This document shows positions 1 to 7,857 of a stretch of DNA of 64,000 nt, piece by piece. Both the position numbers and the translations under genes were made by a program. The notes beneath the pieces were generated by a model. The model saw only the letters and a list, made by a program, of their open reading frames with translations, was not told the origin of the DNA and did not search any database. Source of the stretch: Leptospira broomii serovar Hurstbridge str. 5399 (GTDB taxonomy: Bacteria > Spirochaetota > Leptospiria > Leptospirales > Leptospiraceae); NCBI RefSeq assembly GCF_000243715.2, contig NZ_AHMO02000004.1:126501-190500 (forward strand), written 5' to 3'. Positions within the stretch are counted from its first letter, which is position 1. Each line of letters begins with the position of its first letter.

Positions 1-286
1 CCTTCCACAACAAGCAAAACCAAGCGAGGATCGAAGCCCATCCTTTCCTTCGGAAAGTTCTTGGTTCCGAGGTTTTGCCGTTAGTTTCAGGAAACACAGA
101 ATCATTTAGTCAGAGTCAATCTCGCTGTTTAAATTCTCCCAGCCTAAAGAAACTTACCGCCTTAAATTCTTCGATCGTTTTGGTAAATTTTGGGATTTGA
201 AATTGCCTGGTCCTTTGGATGTCGGCTTACGAAGGCTCTCCAGATTCGATTTTTATTTTTCCAAATTTATATTTCCTGAAAATACC
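1..286. other. Window edge, no gene assigned
   Basis: No gene can be supported here. The plus strand has an open frame from the window edge to a stop at 198-200 (about 65 codons), which could be the tail of a gene that starts outside the window, but its product resembles no family I recognise. The SDR gene that follows runs toward this region on the minus strand. Confidence 0.3.
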
Positions 287-1090
287 TTAAGTCACTTTAA
301 TTCTCGATAAGATCCTTGCGAAGAAAGAGGGAAAATACTTATGCATCCAAATTGCGAATCCTTCCTTTGGTCCTGCGATTACCACCTCCAACTTTTCGTC
401 ACGGATTGCGTTTAAAATTTTACGGGCACATTCGTCCGCTTTGATCGTGGCTTTAGTATGAAGATTCGGCGCGCCGTTTTTTTGACCGTCACCTTTTAGT
501 GCATTCTGGGAAATCTGGGTTTGTATAAAACCCGGATAAACCAAAGTTATTCTAATTCCTTGTGAATGATTTTCAGCCCTGAGTGCTTCGAAAAATCCAG
601 TTAATGCCGCTTTAGCTGCCGAGTATCCTGTTCGGTAAGGCACTCCTAATTTGCCAGCTACACTCGAAATGGAGGCTATCCACCCTTTTTTTCTATCTCG
701 AAGAAATGGAAGAGAGGAAAGGGTAAGGGCTATGTTTCCATAAAAATTAACATTCATCAATGTTTCATACGTACTGAAATCAGTTTCGTGAGCGAGGGAA
801 CGTTGACTAATCCCACCATTATTGATCAATACATCGATTTGACCGAATTTCCGGATTACTTTTTCTGGATATTGTGCCAAACTCTTGTAGTCATTTAAAT
901 CCAAAGGAAGGACTAAGGAATTAGAATTATTCAGATGATTCTCCAATTGCACTCTTTCCAATTCCTCTTTCCTGCGCGCAGAGAGAACGATTTTAGCTCC
1001 GGTTCCTGATAATTCTTTTACTAAGGCCTCTCCGATCCCGGAAGAAGCTCCGGTAATCCAAACTACTTTATCTTTATAGAATTCATTCAT
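287..1090 (-). CDS. Short-chain dehydrogenase/reductase (SDR)
   Basis: An NAD(P)-dependent oxidoreductase of the classical SDR family, 267 residues, the usual length. The N-terminal Rossmann fold has the cofactor motif GASSGIG at residues 14-20, an NNGG motif near 90-93, the catalytic Ser around 142-143 and the Tyr156-x3-Lys160 pair (YSAAK). The C-terminus is hydrophobic and basic, as in membrane-associated SDRs of the DHRS7 type. It is the last gene of a minus-strand operon (flavoprotein fragment, extradiol dioxygenase, FAH hydrolase, SDR), with only 7 bases between it and the preceding gene. Context suggests it oxidises or reduces an intermediate of aromatic breakdown. The substrate cannot be read from the sequence. 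Confidence 0.9.
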   Translation of the reverse strand: MNEFYKDKVVWITGASSGIGEALVKELSGTGAKIVLSARRKEELERVQLENHLNNSNSLVLPLDLNDYKSLAQYPEKVIRKFGQIDVLINNGGISQRSLAHETDFSTYETLMNVNFYGNIALTLSSLPFLRDRKKGWIASISSVAGKLGVPYRTGYSAAKAALTGFFEALRAENHSQGIRITLVYPGFIQTQISQNALKGDGQKNGAPNLHTKATIKADECARKILNAIRDEKLEVVIAGPKEGFAIWMHKYFPSFFARILSRIKVT

Positions 1091-1097
1091 AAATTCC

Positions 1098-2048
1098 TTA
1101 TGATCCTTGAACCACTTCCAAAATCTGATCGCCTAGATCAATTCTGCGATCCGCCGTGCGGATGGATGATTTTACGATGTCTCCAGGTTTCAAATATTCT
1201 ATTCTTTTGCTTTGGCCCTTGATGAATAGCTTCCATTTCGTCCTTTCGGAAAGAATCCCTCCGATTTTTTGAACCAATTTACTTGGAGCTCTAAGTGCGC
1301 ATCCAGACGGAGTACCTGTTAAAAGAATATCTCCTGGAGATACATTGCAAAATTGAGATAATTCAGTAATAGTTTCTGCAGGTTTAAAAACCAAATTGGA
1401 AGCAGTATCATGCTGCCGGATCTGGTCGTTCACAAGTAATGTAAGTTCTAAGGTGGCTAATAGATCGAAATCTCCCTGCTCCAAAACGGCTAAGACAGGG
1501 CCTGCAGGCAAAAATGTACGATACGATTTTCCTTTATACCATTGCATCTGCGGCAATTGAATGTCTCTCGCGGAGACATCGTTTGCCATGAAGAAGGCGG
1601 CTACATATTCAGAAACGTTTTTAGCATTCACTTCAATTTTAGAATCTATGCTTTTACCGAAGACTATTCCTAACTCGATTTCATAATCTAAAAGTTTCAC
1701 ATGATCAGGACGGATTACTTCGCCGATCGGAGCGGAAAGTGACGCGTCGGATTTCGTGAAAAACATATTATAACTTTTATCATCCGGATCCAAACCCGAT
1801 TCGATCAGATGTTGTCTATAATTGGCCCCCTGGCAGATGATTTGGCAGGGAGCAGTTATCGGAGAAAGAATCGAAATTTGTTTTAAGGGAAAATTTGTCG
1901 AATTATTCTTTTTAGGATTTTTCTTTAAGAAATCCAAAAATTCTTTCGTACTTAAATCACCGGCGTTGAGAGGAAAGACTTTACCATTTTCGGTCCGGCC
2001 CCAATCGATGTTTTTTCCTTTACTAAAGCGGATATAATTTTTTGCCAT
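1098..2048 (-). CDS. Fumarylacetoacetate hydrolase family protein
   Basis: A metal-dependent enzyme of the FAH family, which hydrolyses or isomerises beta-diketone or oxo-acid ring-cleavage products. Numbering from the upstream TTG two codons earlier, the metal ligands are visible as Glu125 and Glu127 (YEIELG) and Asp159 in the [10 protein letters not shown] block, and the C-terminal signature [11 protein letters not shown] is present. I place the start at the ATG at 2048 because the upstream alternative is a TTG. It lies in an operon between an extradiol dioxygenase and an SDR, as expected for a meta-cleavage pathway in which it would hydrolyse or decarboxylate a dienoate. It could instead be an oxaloacetate-type decarboxylase, since the family does not resolve this by motif alone. 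Confidence 0.88.
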   Translation of the reverse strand: MAKNYIRFSKGKNIDWGRTENGKVFPLNAGDLSTKEFLDFLKKNPKKNNSTNFPLKQISILSPITAPCQIICQGANYRQHLIESGLDPDDKSYNMFFTKSDASLSAPIGEVIRPDHVKLLDYEIELGIVFGKSIDSKIEVNAKNVSEYVAAFFMANDVSARDIQLPQMQWYKGKSYRTFLPAGPVLAVLEQGDFDLLATLELTLLVNDQIRQHDTASNLVFKPAETITELSQFCNVSPGDILLTGTPSGCALRAPSKLVQKIGGILSERTKWKLFIKGQSKRIEYLKPGDIVKSSIRTADRRIDLGDQILEVVQGS

Positions 2049-2065
2049 TCTCAATTCTCTTCTTA

Positions 2066-3166
2066 TTAATATTTAATCCAATGTCTCGGAGGTTTTTCTG
2101 CCATTGCTTTCATCCCGATTAAAGTGCCGAATCGGATTTCTCTTCCGGATAAAATTCCTTTGATTAACTCTTTTAAAACGTGAAAGGATAGTCTAGAATC
2201 TAGAAAATCCTTCGGCATATCTTCTCCCCATTGGTACAAACTTTTACGGCTAATCTCATGAAAGCCGACAGGGTAGGTATCATCGAACTTGTCCCCATCG
2301 GTATAATGTTCTACAAGCATGCCCGTCGGATCTCTTTCGTAATCAAATACTTGACTTCCTAAGATATGTCTACCGATTCCCCAAGCTGCTTTCCAGCCTC
2401 GGCTCAAAAGCCATTGTCTTCCTTGTGAAATTTCATCGATATCCTTTAGTTCGAAAGCGCAATGTTCTAATCGATCATCAGCGCCTGCGCCAATTACGAT
2501 GGAATGATGATCTGCTAGAGTTTTCCCACGATTGCATCGCAAAAAAACCAGAACCGGTTCTTTTAATTTAGGTAATAATTGGATATCGGAAGGAATCATC
2601 CCAAAAGTATCGCAATACCATTGGGCATTTTTTAAAAACTCCTGTTTTAGAAAAACTGCATGTCCTAGGCGGATTATTCCAGGCGGTCCAGTTTCGGCCG
2701 CTTGTGGACGATTAACTCTCTTGATCGAGTCGTAACGATTCCAATCTCTTTTTTTAGGGCTTTGGGAAGTGAATTTCGGAACTTCGGATAACACTACGTC
2801 TACAGGCAAGCCTGAAGGATCAAGTAAGGTTACGCATGGTAAGTTTCCAAATCGGCCTAAAGGAAGGAGCTGAGCGCCCTTCACTTTTTTCAAAGCTTCA
2901 AATTCCTTGTAGGAAGTTATATGAAATCCCAAACCCAGTAAAAAATCCCTGTTGGACTCTTCGATGGACCAACAGGGAAAATTAGAGCTATTTCCATGAA
3001 ATAAGATCTGTGTCTTTGTTTTGCTAAGAACGCGGAGTCCGAAATCGGTGTAGTATCTTTCGGATTCTGACAGATTTTTTCGACCTAATCTAACGTAGGC
3101 GATGTCCTGAACTTTGCTTACGGGAGTGTGCGCTTGAACGGGAATTTTAGAAGCAGGTTTATTCAT
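2066..3166 (-). CDS. Extradiol ring-cleavage dioxygenase (VOC family), first copy
   Basis: A type I extradiol dioxygenase of 366 residues with two VOC modules, an inactive N-terminal one and a metal-binding C-terminal one. The Fe(II) ligands appear as His169 (LGHAVF), His235 (LEHCAFE) and Glu286 (GMLVEHY). Likely acid-base residues are His221 and His267. These enzymes cut a catechol next to the hydroxyl pair. The protein is about 50 residues longer than typical BphC, with an extra C-terminal tail. It overlaps the flavoprotein fragment upstream by 8 bases and is followed by an FAH hydrolase. A second extradiol dioxygenase at 7858-8841 belongs to the facing operon, so the locus has two ring-cleavage enzymes, perhaps for two ring substrates. 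Confidence 0.88.
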   Translation of the reverse strand: MNKPASKIPVQAHTPVSKVQDIAYVRLGRKNLSESERYYTDFGLRVLSKTKTQILFHGNSSNFPCWSIEESNRDFLLGLGFHITSYKEFEALKKVKGAQLLPLGRFGNLPCVTLLDPSGLPVDVVLSEVPKFTSQSPKKRDWNRYDSIKRVNRPQAAETGPPGIIRLGHAVFLKQEFLKNAQWYCDTFGMIPSDIQLLPKLKEPVLVFLRCNRGKTLADHHSIVIGAGADDRLEHCAFELKDIDEISQGRQWLLSRGWKAAWGIGRHILGSQVFDYERDPTGMLVEHYTDGDKFDDTYPVGFHEISRKSLYQWGEDMPKDFLDSRLSFHVLKELIKGILSGREIRFGTLIGMKAMAEKPPRHWIKY

Positions 3167-3836
3167 GACGATTTTTTTCTATAAATTGTTTTTCAGCATT
3201 AATTTTGCAAAAATTTCCTGAGTAAGATGGGTTCTTATTTTCAAAATTATTTTGAATGTAATCTATTATAAATTCGAATAAAAAAAGAAAAAGAGTGTGA
3301 AAGTCCGTTTTCGCCATTTCAATCCCGTTGCAAATAACGAGTAGGCCGGTTGAAACTTTGAATTTTGAATTTCCGAATTCTATATCTAACTGAATCGTAC
3401 CATCAGTCCTAGAATGATGCAGAAATGCACTGGGCTTCAAATTCGTTACATTATTAAGAATTGAGATATTTTTTTTCAAAATAGATTCTATTCTTTTTTT
3501 TGAAATCCTACAAACAGGTCTATATATATTTTTGAGACTTTTATCCTTTATATGAGAATATAAAATATTTAAATCTCGGAAGGACTCGGCATTTGTTAGA
3601 AGTGAATCGGTGTTGTCCTTAATTTTCTTTAACAGAATTTCTTCAAAGACGATTAAATCCTTTTGATTTAACAAGATTTGGTTATCTGTATTTATCATAC
3701 TTTGGTCTTCAATTATTAGGGCAGGTATTCCTACCGATCCTAATAGATAAGCCGAGAATAGTCCGGTCGGATTGGCTCCGATTACTATGGCGTTCGAGGC
3801 CCTCGCGGTTTGGACTATGGACGGGAGTGGAAACAT
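3159..3836 (-). pseudogene. Truncated FAD-dependent monooxygenase remnant
   Basis: This 225-residue ORF begins like a flavin monooxygenase of the MhpA/PHBH type: residues 15-42 form the beta-alpha-beta FAD-binding fold. Full-length relatives are 500-590 residues, and the conserved GD motif and substrate domain are missing. The dinucleotide motif reads GANPTG instead of GAGPTG, so the central glycine is lost. The gene is AT-rich and its last 40 residues look random. No ribosome-binding site is seen ahead of the ATG. I read it as a decaying first gene of the operon whose job may be done by the intact monooxygenase at 8861-10603. It could still be translated, since it overlaps the dioxygenase gene by 8 bases. 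Confidence 0.6.
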
Positions 3837-3845
3837 TTATATAAA

Positions 3846-3859
3846 TGAGAGAAGTATCA
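3846..3859. promoter_or_regulatory. TetR operator candidate, site 1
   Basis: TGAGA-GAAG-TATCA, a 9/10 match to the palindrome TGAGA-N4-TCTCA seen in perfect form at 4341 and 6800. It lies 10 bases ahead of the first gene of the minus-strand operon 3836 to 287. A possible -35 box TTGACC lies just upstream on the minus strand. Confidence 0.5.
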
Positions 3860-3899
3860 AAAATGATAAATAGGTCAATAATAAAAATATTTATATTTA

Positions 3900-4301
3900 T
3901 CAAAAATCTTCCTTAATTACGTTCTTTAGCTCGATTTCAAGGGCTTTGGCTGAAAGATGTATCTCGTATAAGGAACATAAGAGCGACAGAATCATTAAGA
4001 GTAACGATATGGCAAAGAATGTCCAAGCGATTGTATTCTGGATGGATACGGACCCTAAGGAGAGAATACAAAGAATAAGACTTACTATGCCGAAGGATTG
4101 GGAGTAACGCACTAAAGAAATTCTGAGTCTTAGATTGTTAATTTGATCTAAGATCAGCTCTTGTTTACTTTCCTGATATTTGATTAGCAATTGTCTAACT
4201 AGGGATGTTAGTCCAAAAAAGCGATTTGTATAGGCAAGCATCAATAACGATATTGCAGGAAAGAGGAGGCCCGGTGTATTATAGGTCAATTGGTTCATAT
4301 C
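3900..4301 (-). CDS. DUF2721-like small membrane protein
   Basis: An integral membrane protein of 133 residues with the layout of DUF2721 proteins: an N-terminal hydrophobic helix (about residues 8-28), a charged cytoplasmic stretch rich in Arg, Gln and Glu, then two closely spaced transmembrane helices (about 65-110) and a polar tail. I chose the ATG that gives MNQLTYNTP rather than the longer form because the extra 18 residues are not part of the family fold and would run toward the operator at 4341. The function of DUF2721 is unknown. It is divergent from the TetR gene and shares its promoter region with it, so it may belong to the same regulon. Confidence 0.65.
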   Translation of the reverse strand, partial: DMNQLTYNTPGLLFPAISLLMLAYTNRFFGLTSLVRQLLIKYQESKQELILDQINNLRLRISLVRYSQSFGIVSLILCILSLGSVSIQNTIAWTFFAISLLLMILSLLCSLYEIHLSAKALEIELKNVIKEDF

Positions 4302-4340
4302 ATTATGGATAATTCGGAAATAACGTATACAATCATAAAT

Positions 4341-4354
4341 TGAGATTCCTCTCA
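4341..4354. promoter_or_regulatory. TetR operator candidate, site 2 (perfect palindrome)
   Basis: TGAGA-TTCC-TCTCA is a perfect 5-bp inverted repeat with a 4-bp spacer, located 45 bases ahead of the preferred ATG of the TetR gene and between it and the divergent membrane-protein gene. Its match to the sites at 3846, 6648 and 6800 suggests that this TetR protein regulates itself and the flanking catabolic operons. Confidence 0.65.
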
Positions 4355-4399
4355 AAAATGTAGTTGTTTATTTTATGTCGGCAAAATTTGATTGGAATA

Positions 4400-5041
4400 A
4401 TGGCTGTTTTAAAATCTCGAAAAGTTCTTTTACCGAAAAAGGAAAGGACTCGTGCTCAAATAATGAGTGCGGCCTTACGTTTATTTGCAGTTAAGGATGC
4501 TGGAGAAACTTCGATTGCTGAGGTTTCTGCCGAAGCGGAAGTCGCGAACGGAACTTTCTATAATTATTTTAAAACTAAGGAAGAACTGTTGGAAGCTTCT
4601 GCCTTTGCGCTTGCAGAATCGCTGGTCGCCGAAGCTGTTCGGCTTATGCCAGATATTGCGGATGGGGCCGAGAGGATGGCGACGGGCGGGATGCTTTTTT
4701 TGAAAAGAGCAAGAAACGATACTGATTGGGCTTGGGCTTTAATTAGGATTACTGCGGCAGCCCCTAGAATGAGCGAACTTATTCGCACTCAACCTTTGAA
4801 AGACATGCAGAAGGCGATTAAGGCAGGCAAATTTAATATTGAATCTGAAGAGTCCGCTTTGGGACTATACGTGGGCGCAGTACATTACGGAATTCGAAAC
4901 ATTCTGGAAGGAAGAGCAAAGAATAAATCTCACGATGTGGAAATGATCGCATTTGTTTTAAAAGCTTACGGCGTTTCAGCGACGACTGCAAGGAATATAA
5001 GCCAAAGGGCTTTTGATCGGGTTTGGCAGGATTTCGATTAG
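4400..5041 (+). CDS. TetR/AcrR-family transcriptional regulator of the aromatic locus
   Basis: A one-component repressor of 213 residues. The N-terminal helix-turn-helix is clear: RTRAQIMSAALRLFA, then a recognition helix in VANGTFYNYFKTKEELL (about residues 40-60). The C-terminal ligand-binding domain is all helical and rich in Ala. The frame is open from a TTG at 4364, but I prefer the ATG at 4400 (MAVLKSRK), which places the palindrome 4341-4354 in the promoter. It sits between the two halves of the aromatic degradation locus, and the palindrome recurs before the other operons, so it is probably the local regulator, released by an aromatic or CoA-linked intermediate. Confidence 0.9.
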   Translation: MAVLKSRKVLLPKKERTRAQIMSAALRLFAVKDAGETSIAEVSAEAEVANGTFYNYFKTKEELLEASAFALAESLVAEAVRLMPDIADGAERMATGGMLFLKRARNDTDWAWALIRITAAAPRMSELIRTQPLKDMQKAIKAGKFNIESEESALGLYVGAVHYGIRNILEGRAKNKSHDVEMIAFVLKAYGVSATTARNISQRAFDRVWQDFD

Positions 5042-5099
5042 ATTCTTTTTGCTATCAAGGTATTTCCAAATGGGTGCCGTCTTCGGCAATAATCACTTC

Positions 5100-5417
5100 T
5101 CAGGAAAATATTTCCCTAACGCCATTTAAGAACAAGGGGCGAGTTGCAAAGAATTCTGCGAGTTTGGGACTCATTGGCGGAATGATATGAGCAAAAACTA
5201 ATGTTTTTACTCCCGCACGAGAACCTTCGTATTCTATAAGAAAATCTGTAAACCGATATTGCTGCACGTATTCGTGCATTGCTTTGATATTCTTAGCAAT
5301 CTGACCATGAGGTCCTCTCCAATGCGCCTGGACTTCCTCTCTGATGAGATCCTGTCGGAACCAAACTAAATAGCGGCCAGAGGTGACTCTTACTCGACTA
5401 TTTAATTTCTGCTCCAT
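5100..5417 (-). CDS. EthD-domain protein, possibly interrupted by UGA
   Basis: A small ferredoxin-like alpha/beta protein of 105 residues with EthD-type features: an N-terminal beta strand, HWRGPHG near residues 32-38, and a HEYVQQYRF segment. EthD proteins accompany ring-hydroxylating and P450 systems, and some related dimeric barrels isomerise or decarboxylate aromatics. The frame stays open past the TGA at 5100-5102 for 14 more sense codons (EVIIAEDGTHLEIP) to a second TGA at 5055-5057, and this extension reads like a natural C-terminus. The stop may thus be a recent nonsense mutation or a read-through site. The gene follows the amidohydrolase by 39 bases and shares its operon. Confidence 0.7.
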   Translation of the reverse strand: MEQKLNSRVRVTSGRYLVWFRQDLIREEVQAHWRGPHGQIAKNIKAMHEYVQQYRFTDFLIEYEGSRAGVKTLVFAHIIPPMSPKLAEFFATRPLFLNGVREIFS

Positions 5418-5456
5418 ATTCGTATTATATTTACTTAAATAGATTGAGTTTTGAAA

Positions 5457-6527
5457 TTAGCGGTTTCTGACTTTCGAGGCGAGAGTTACAAATCGTTTCA
5501 TAATTTGAAATTTAATAGCGGTTTTCAGATCGGCTCGATCGAATTTTGGAGCTTCGCCGATTGTTTCTCCATCTAATGCCCAACGTGGGAAAAGTTTCAG
5601 CGCGTGCCCTCTGTTAACGCCAGCGAGCGTTTGTGCATCAAATTGTTTTAATTTTTCCAATTCTTCTCTCTGATGGATAAAAAGAGGTTCCGGAGCAAAC
5701 GGAAAATCGCTTCCAAACAAAATATGGCCCGGATCCACGAGTTCCTTTAAAGCGGCCATCGCAAATGGAGAAGGGGATAAGGCCGTATCAAAATAAAAAC
5801 GTCTTATGTAAGTTAAGATCCCATGCGGAGTTTTTTCCGCGATTTCTGGCAGAAGGTTTCCCAAAGAGACTCTCCATGCAACGTAGGGAAGAAATCCACC
5901 GGCATGAGCAAGAATCCATTTGATTCTTGGGTATTTTTCCAAAGTTCCGGAGTAAATTAGATTCACTGCGGCCCTTGTGGTATCACATAGAAATTCCAAT
6001 ATAAATCCGGGAGTCCTTAATCCTAAGGTTTCGCTGCTGGGATGTAGATCCGGATGAACAAACACTGTCGCATTTCGGGTATTTAGTTCCGTCATGAGTT
6101 CCTCAAAATCAGGATCTCCTAAAAACTTGCCTCGTGTGCTTGCTAAAATTACTACTCCATCGGCCTTTAATGTGTCGAGAGCATAGACGGCTTCGGCTGC
6201 TGCTTTTTCCGGCAAAGGCATGGGGAGAATAGCGAAAGATCCGAATCTTCCAGAATATTGTTGCCCGATTTCTTGTGCGTACTCGTTGCAACGACGGGCC
6301 AATGCACACGCCCTCTCTACGTTTCCAAAATAAACTCCTGGCGAAGAGATGGAGGTGATCGCGGTCCTAATTCCGTTTATATCCATTACGTTCAGGGAAC
6401 GCAAAGGGGTCCATGACGGTAAAGGTGCACCCGCGACCGCTCGGATTCCCTCTTTTTCCAAAGCTTCTGTATAAAACGAAGGGATGAAATGGTGATGAAC
6501 GTCTATACTACTGATTGTTTTACTCAT
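5457..6527 (-). CDS. Amidohydrolase family 2 (ACMSD/gamma-resorcylate decarboxylase-like)
   Basis: A TIM-barrel metalloenzyme of 356 residues. Metal ligands are visible as His11 and His13 (VHHHF), His158 (VHPDLHP), His208 (LAHAGG) and Asp274 (FGSDFPF), the layout of ACMSD-type enzymes, which remove a carboxylate from an aromatic or muconate ring or hydrolyse related lactones. The Trp and Tyr-rich region after His208 fits this group. It is the first gene of a minus-strand operon with the EthD protein, and its promoter faces that of the meta-cleavage operon. I infer a decarboxylase or hydrolase step feeding the catechol pathway. The substrate is not evident. Confidence 0.85.
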   Translation of the reverse strand: MSKTISSIDVHHHFIPSFYTEALEKEGIRAVAGAPLPSWTPLRSLNVMDINGIRTAITSISSPGVYFGNVERACALARRCNEYAQEIGQQYSGRFGSFAILPMPLPEKAAAEAVYALDTLKADGVVILASTRGKFLGDPDFEELMTELNTRNATVFVHPDLHPSSETLGLRTPGFILEFLCDTTRAAVNLIYSGTLEKYPRIKWILAHAGGFLPYVAWRVSLGNLLPEIAEKTPHGILTYIRRFYFDTALSPSPFAMAALKELVDPGHILFGSDFPFAPEPLFIHQREELEKLKQFDAQTLAGVNRGHALKLFPRWALDGETIGEAPKFDRADLKTAIKFQIMKRFVTLASKVRNR

Positions 6528-6591
6528 TACTTCTCTTCTCTATTATTTTTATAAGACGGTTCTCTCCAGCTCTATTCGACATTTCTATTAA

Positions 6592-6602
6592 ATAACGATT
6601 GT
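6592..6602 (-). promoter_or_regulatory. Repeat element ACAATCGTTAT, copy a
   Basis: The 11-mer ACAATCGTTAT occurs on the minus strand 65 bases ahead of the amidohydrolase gene. The identical 11-mer lies on the plus strand at 6836-6846 ahead of the divergent hydrolase operon, so each gene has one copy in the same orientation. It may be an activator or second regulator site. Confidence 0.4.
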
Positions 6603-6647
6603 TTCATAATATAACGCGCAGAAAATAAATGAGCATATTAATTAAAA

Positions 6648-6661
6648 TGAGAGATAATTCA
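6648..6661. promoter_or_regulatory. TetR operator candidate, site 3 (degenerate)
   Basis: TGAGA-GATA-ATTCA keeps the left half of TGAGA-N4-TCTCA and 3 of 5 bases of the right half. It lies about 120 bases ahead of the amidohydrolase gene, within the divergent promoter region. It is weaker than sites 2 and 4. Confidence 0.3.
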
Positions 6662-6745
6662 AAAATATTATAACTGTCAACATTGAAATATATATAAAAT
6701 TTAATTCCCTGAGTAGAAGGCCTATTTCGGCCGGCGAACTTTTTG

Positions 6746-6774
6746 TTGACATAGGTTTCGAAATGATATACATT
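6746..6774 (+). promoter_or_regulatory. Promoter of the meta-cleavage operon
   Basis: A consensus -35 box TTGACA at 6746-6751 is followed by an AT-rich -10 region, TATACA at 6767 (15-base spacer) or TACATT at 6769 (17-base spacer). The operator at 6800-6813 would lie just downstream of the transcription start, a position suited to blocking elongation. Confidence 0.5.
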
Positions 6775-6799
6775 GCAAAAATTGAATTTTTTATAAAAA

Positions 6800-6813
6800 T
6801 GAGAGTATTCTCA
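6800..6813. promoter_or_regulatory. TetR operator candidate, site 4 (perfect palindrome)
   Basis: TGAGA-GTAT-TCTCA is a perfect inverted repeat, extended by one base on each side (A...T). It lies between the -10 region and the first gene of the meta-cleavage operon and matches the site ahead of the TetR gene. Confidence 0.65.
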
Positions 6814-6835
6814 TAAATATATTGATTATATAATT

Positions 6836-6846
6836 ACAATCGTTAT
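6836..6846 (+). promoter_or_regulatory. Repeat element ACAATCGTTAT, copy b
   Basis: Second exact copy of the 11-mer found at 6592-6602, here on the plus strand, 87 bases ahead of the hydrolase ATG. Confidence 0.4.
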
Positions 6847-6933
6847 GAATAATTGCATAAGCCGGAAGAGGAGCTTCCATCTGGATCCCGAAAGCGGACA
6901 AGATGCAAGTTTTGAAATTTAAAGAGGAACCCT

Positions 6934-7854
6934 ATGATAAATGCCCAAAGCAAACAGTTATCCAATGATGATTTTCGTGAAAAAGAAACCGAATATCTCT
7001 CTAATTCGCGAGTTATTTCTATTGGACATCGAAAGATTAACCTTTTCGAAAAAGGATCTGGGGAGCCTATATTATTGCTTCATGGAGGCGGTCCCGGCGC
7101 TTCAGGTATATCTAATTACTCTAGAAACATTGAAGTTCTTGCTAAAAACTTTCGTGTTTTAGTGCCTGATATGCCTGGTTATGGCAGGTCCACAAAAGGA
7201 ATAAATCGGAAAGACCCATTTGGTGATTTAGCGGATTCAATGCTCAGGCTACTTGATGCACTCAACATTCCAAAAGTGCATATTGTGGGCAATTCTCTCG
7301 GCGGTGCTTGCGCATTAAGGATGGCGCTTGAGAATCCCTCAAAAGTTTCCGCTTTAATTTTGATGGGCCCAGGTGGAGTGGATACTACTCGATCCTTTCC
7401 TACCAAAGGTTTGAACCGATTATTCAATTATTATACGGGAAGTGGCCCAAGTATAGAGAAGCTCACTACTTTTATCCGAGAGAATCTAGTTTATAAAGGA
7501 GAGGAAGTGCCAGCGGCCCTCATAGAAGAAAGATACAAATCTAGTATCGATCCCGAGGTTATACTTAAACCTCCTTTACGCAGACCAAAAGGAATTCCTA
7601 ATTTTAAGAATTTTGATTTTACTCGAGACCCGAGACTTTTGCGATGCGATGTTCCTACTTTAGTGCTTTGGGGAACTGAAGATAAGGTAAACAGACCAAG
7701 CGGCGGACTTTCCTTGCAAAGGAGAATGCCTAATTGCGACTTATATTATTTTAATCATACGGGGCACTGGGTCCAATGGGAGCGATCGAAAGAATTCAAT
7801 CAAATTACGAATATATTTTTTACCATTCATTCCCTTGGAAAGGTTGGATGGTAA
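6934..7854 (+). CDS. Meta-cleavage product hydrolase (alpha/beta hydrolase)
   Basis: A C-C bond hydrolase that splits the ring-fission product into 2-hydroxypenta-2,4-dienoate and a carboxylic acid. The oxyanion-hole motif HGGGPGA is at residues 50-56, the nucleophile is Ser121 in GNSLGG, the acid is Asp250 (GTEDKV) and the base is His278 (TGHWVQWE). Its length of 306 residues is slightly longer than MhpC/BphD. The segment SRNIEVLAKNFRVLVPDMPGYG resembles HsaD-type hydrolases of steroid ring degradation as much as BphD, so the natural substrate may carry a large side chain. It is the first gene of the operon, preceded by an AGAGGA ribosome-binding site, and is followed after 3 bases by the dioxygenase. 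Confidence 0.9.
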   Translation: MINAQSKQLSNDDFREKETEYLSNSRVISIGHRKINLFEKGSGEPILLLHGGGPGASGISNYSRNIEVLAKNFRVLVPDMPGYGRSTKGINRKDPFGDLADSMLRLLDALNIPKVHIVGNSLGGACALRMALENPSKVSALILMGPGGVDTTRSFPTKGLNRLFNYYTGSGPSIEKLTTFIRENLVYKGEEVPAALIEERYKSSIDPEVILKPPLRRPKGIPNFKNFDFTRDPRLLRCDVPTLVLWGTEDKVNRPSGGLSLQRRMPNCDLYYFNHTGHWVQWERSKEFNQITNIFFTIHSLGKVGW

Positions 7855-7857
7855 ATT

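Noticed and set aside
3709..3903. Minus-strand ORF of 64 codons starting MININIF
   Set aside because: AT-rich leader in another frame of the flavoprotein remnant and its promoter.
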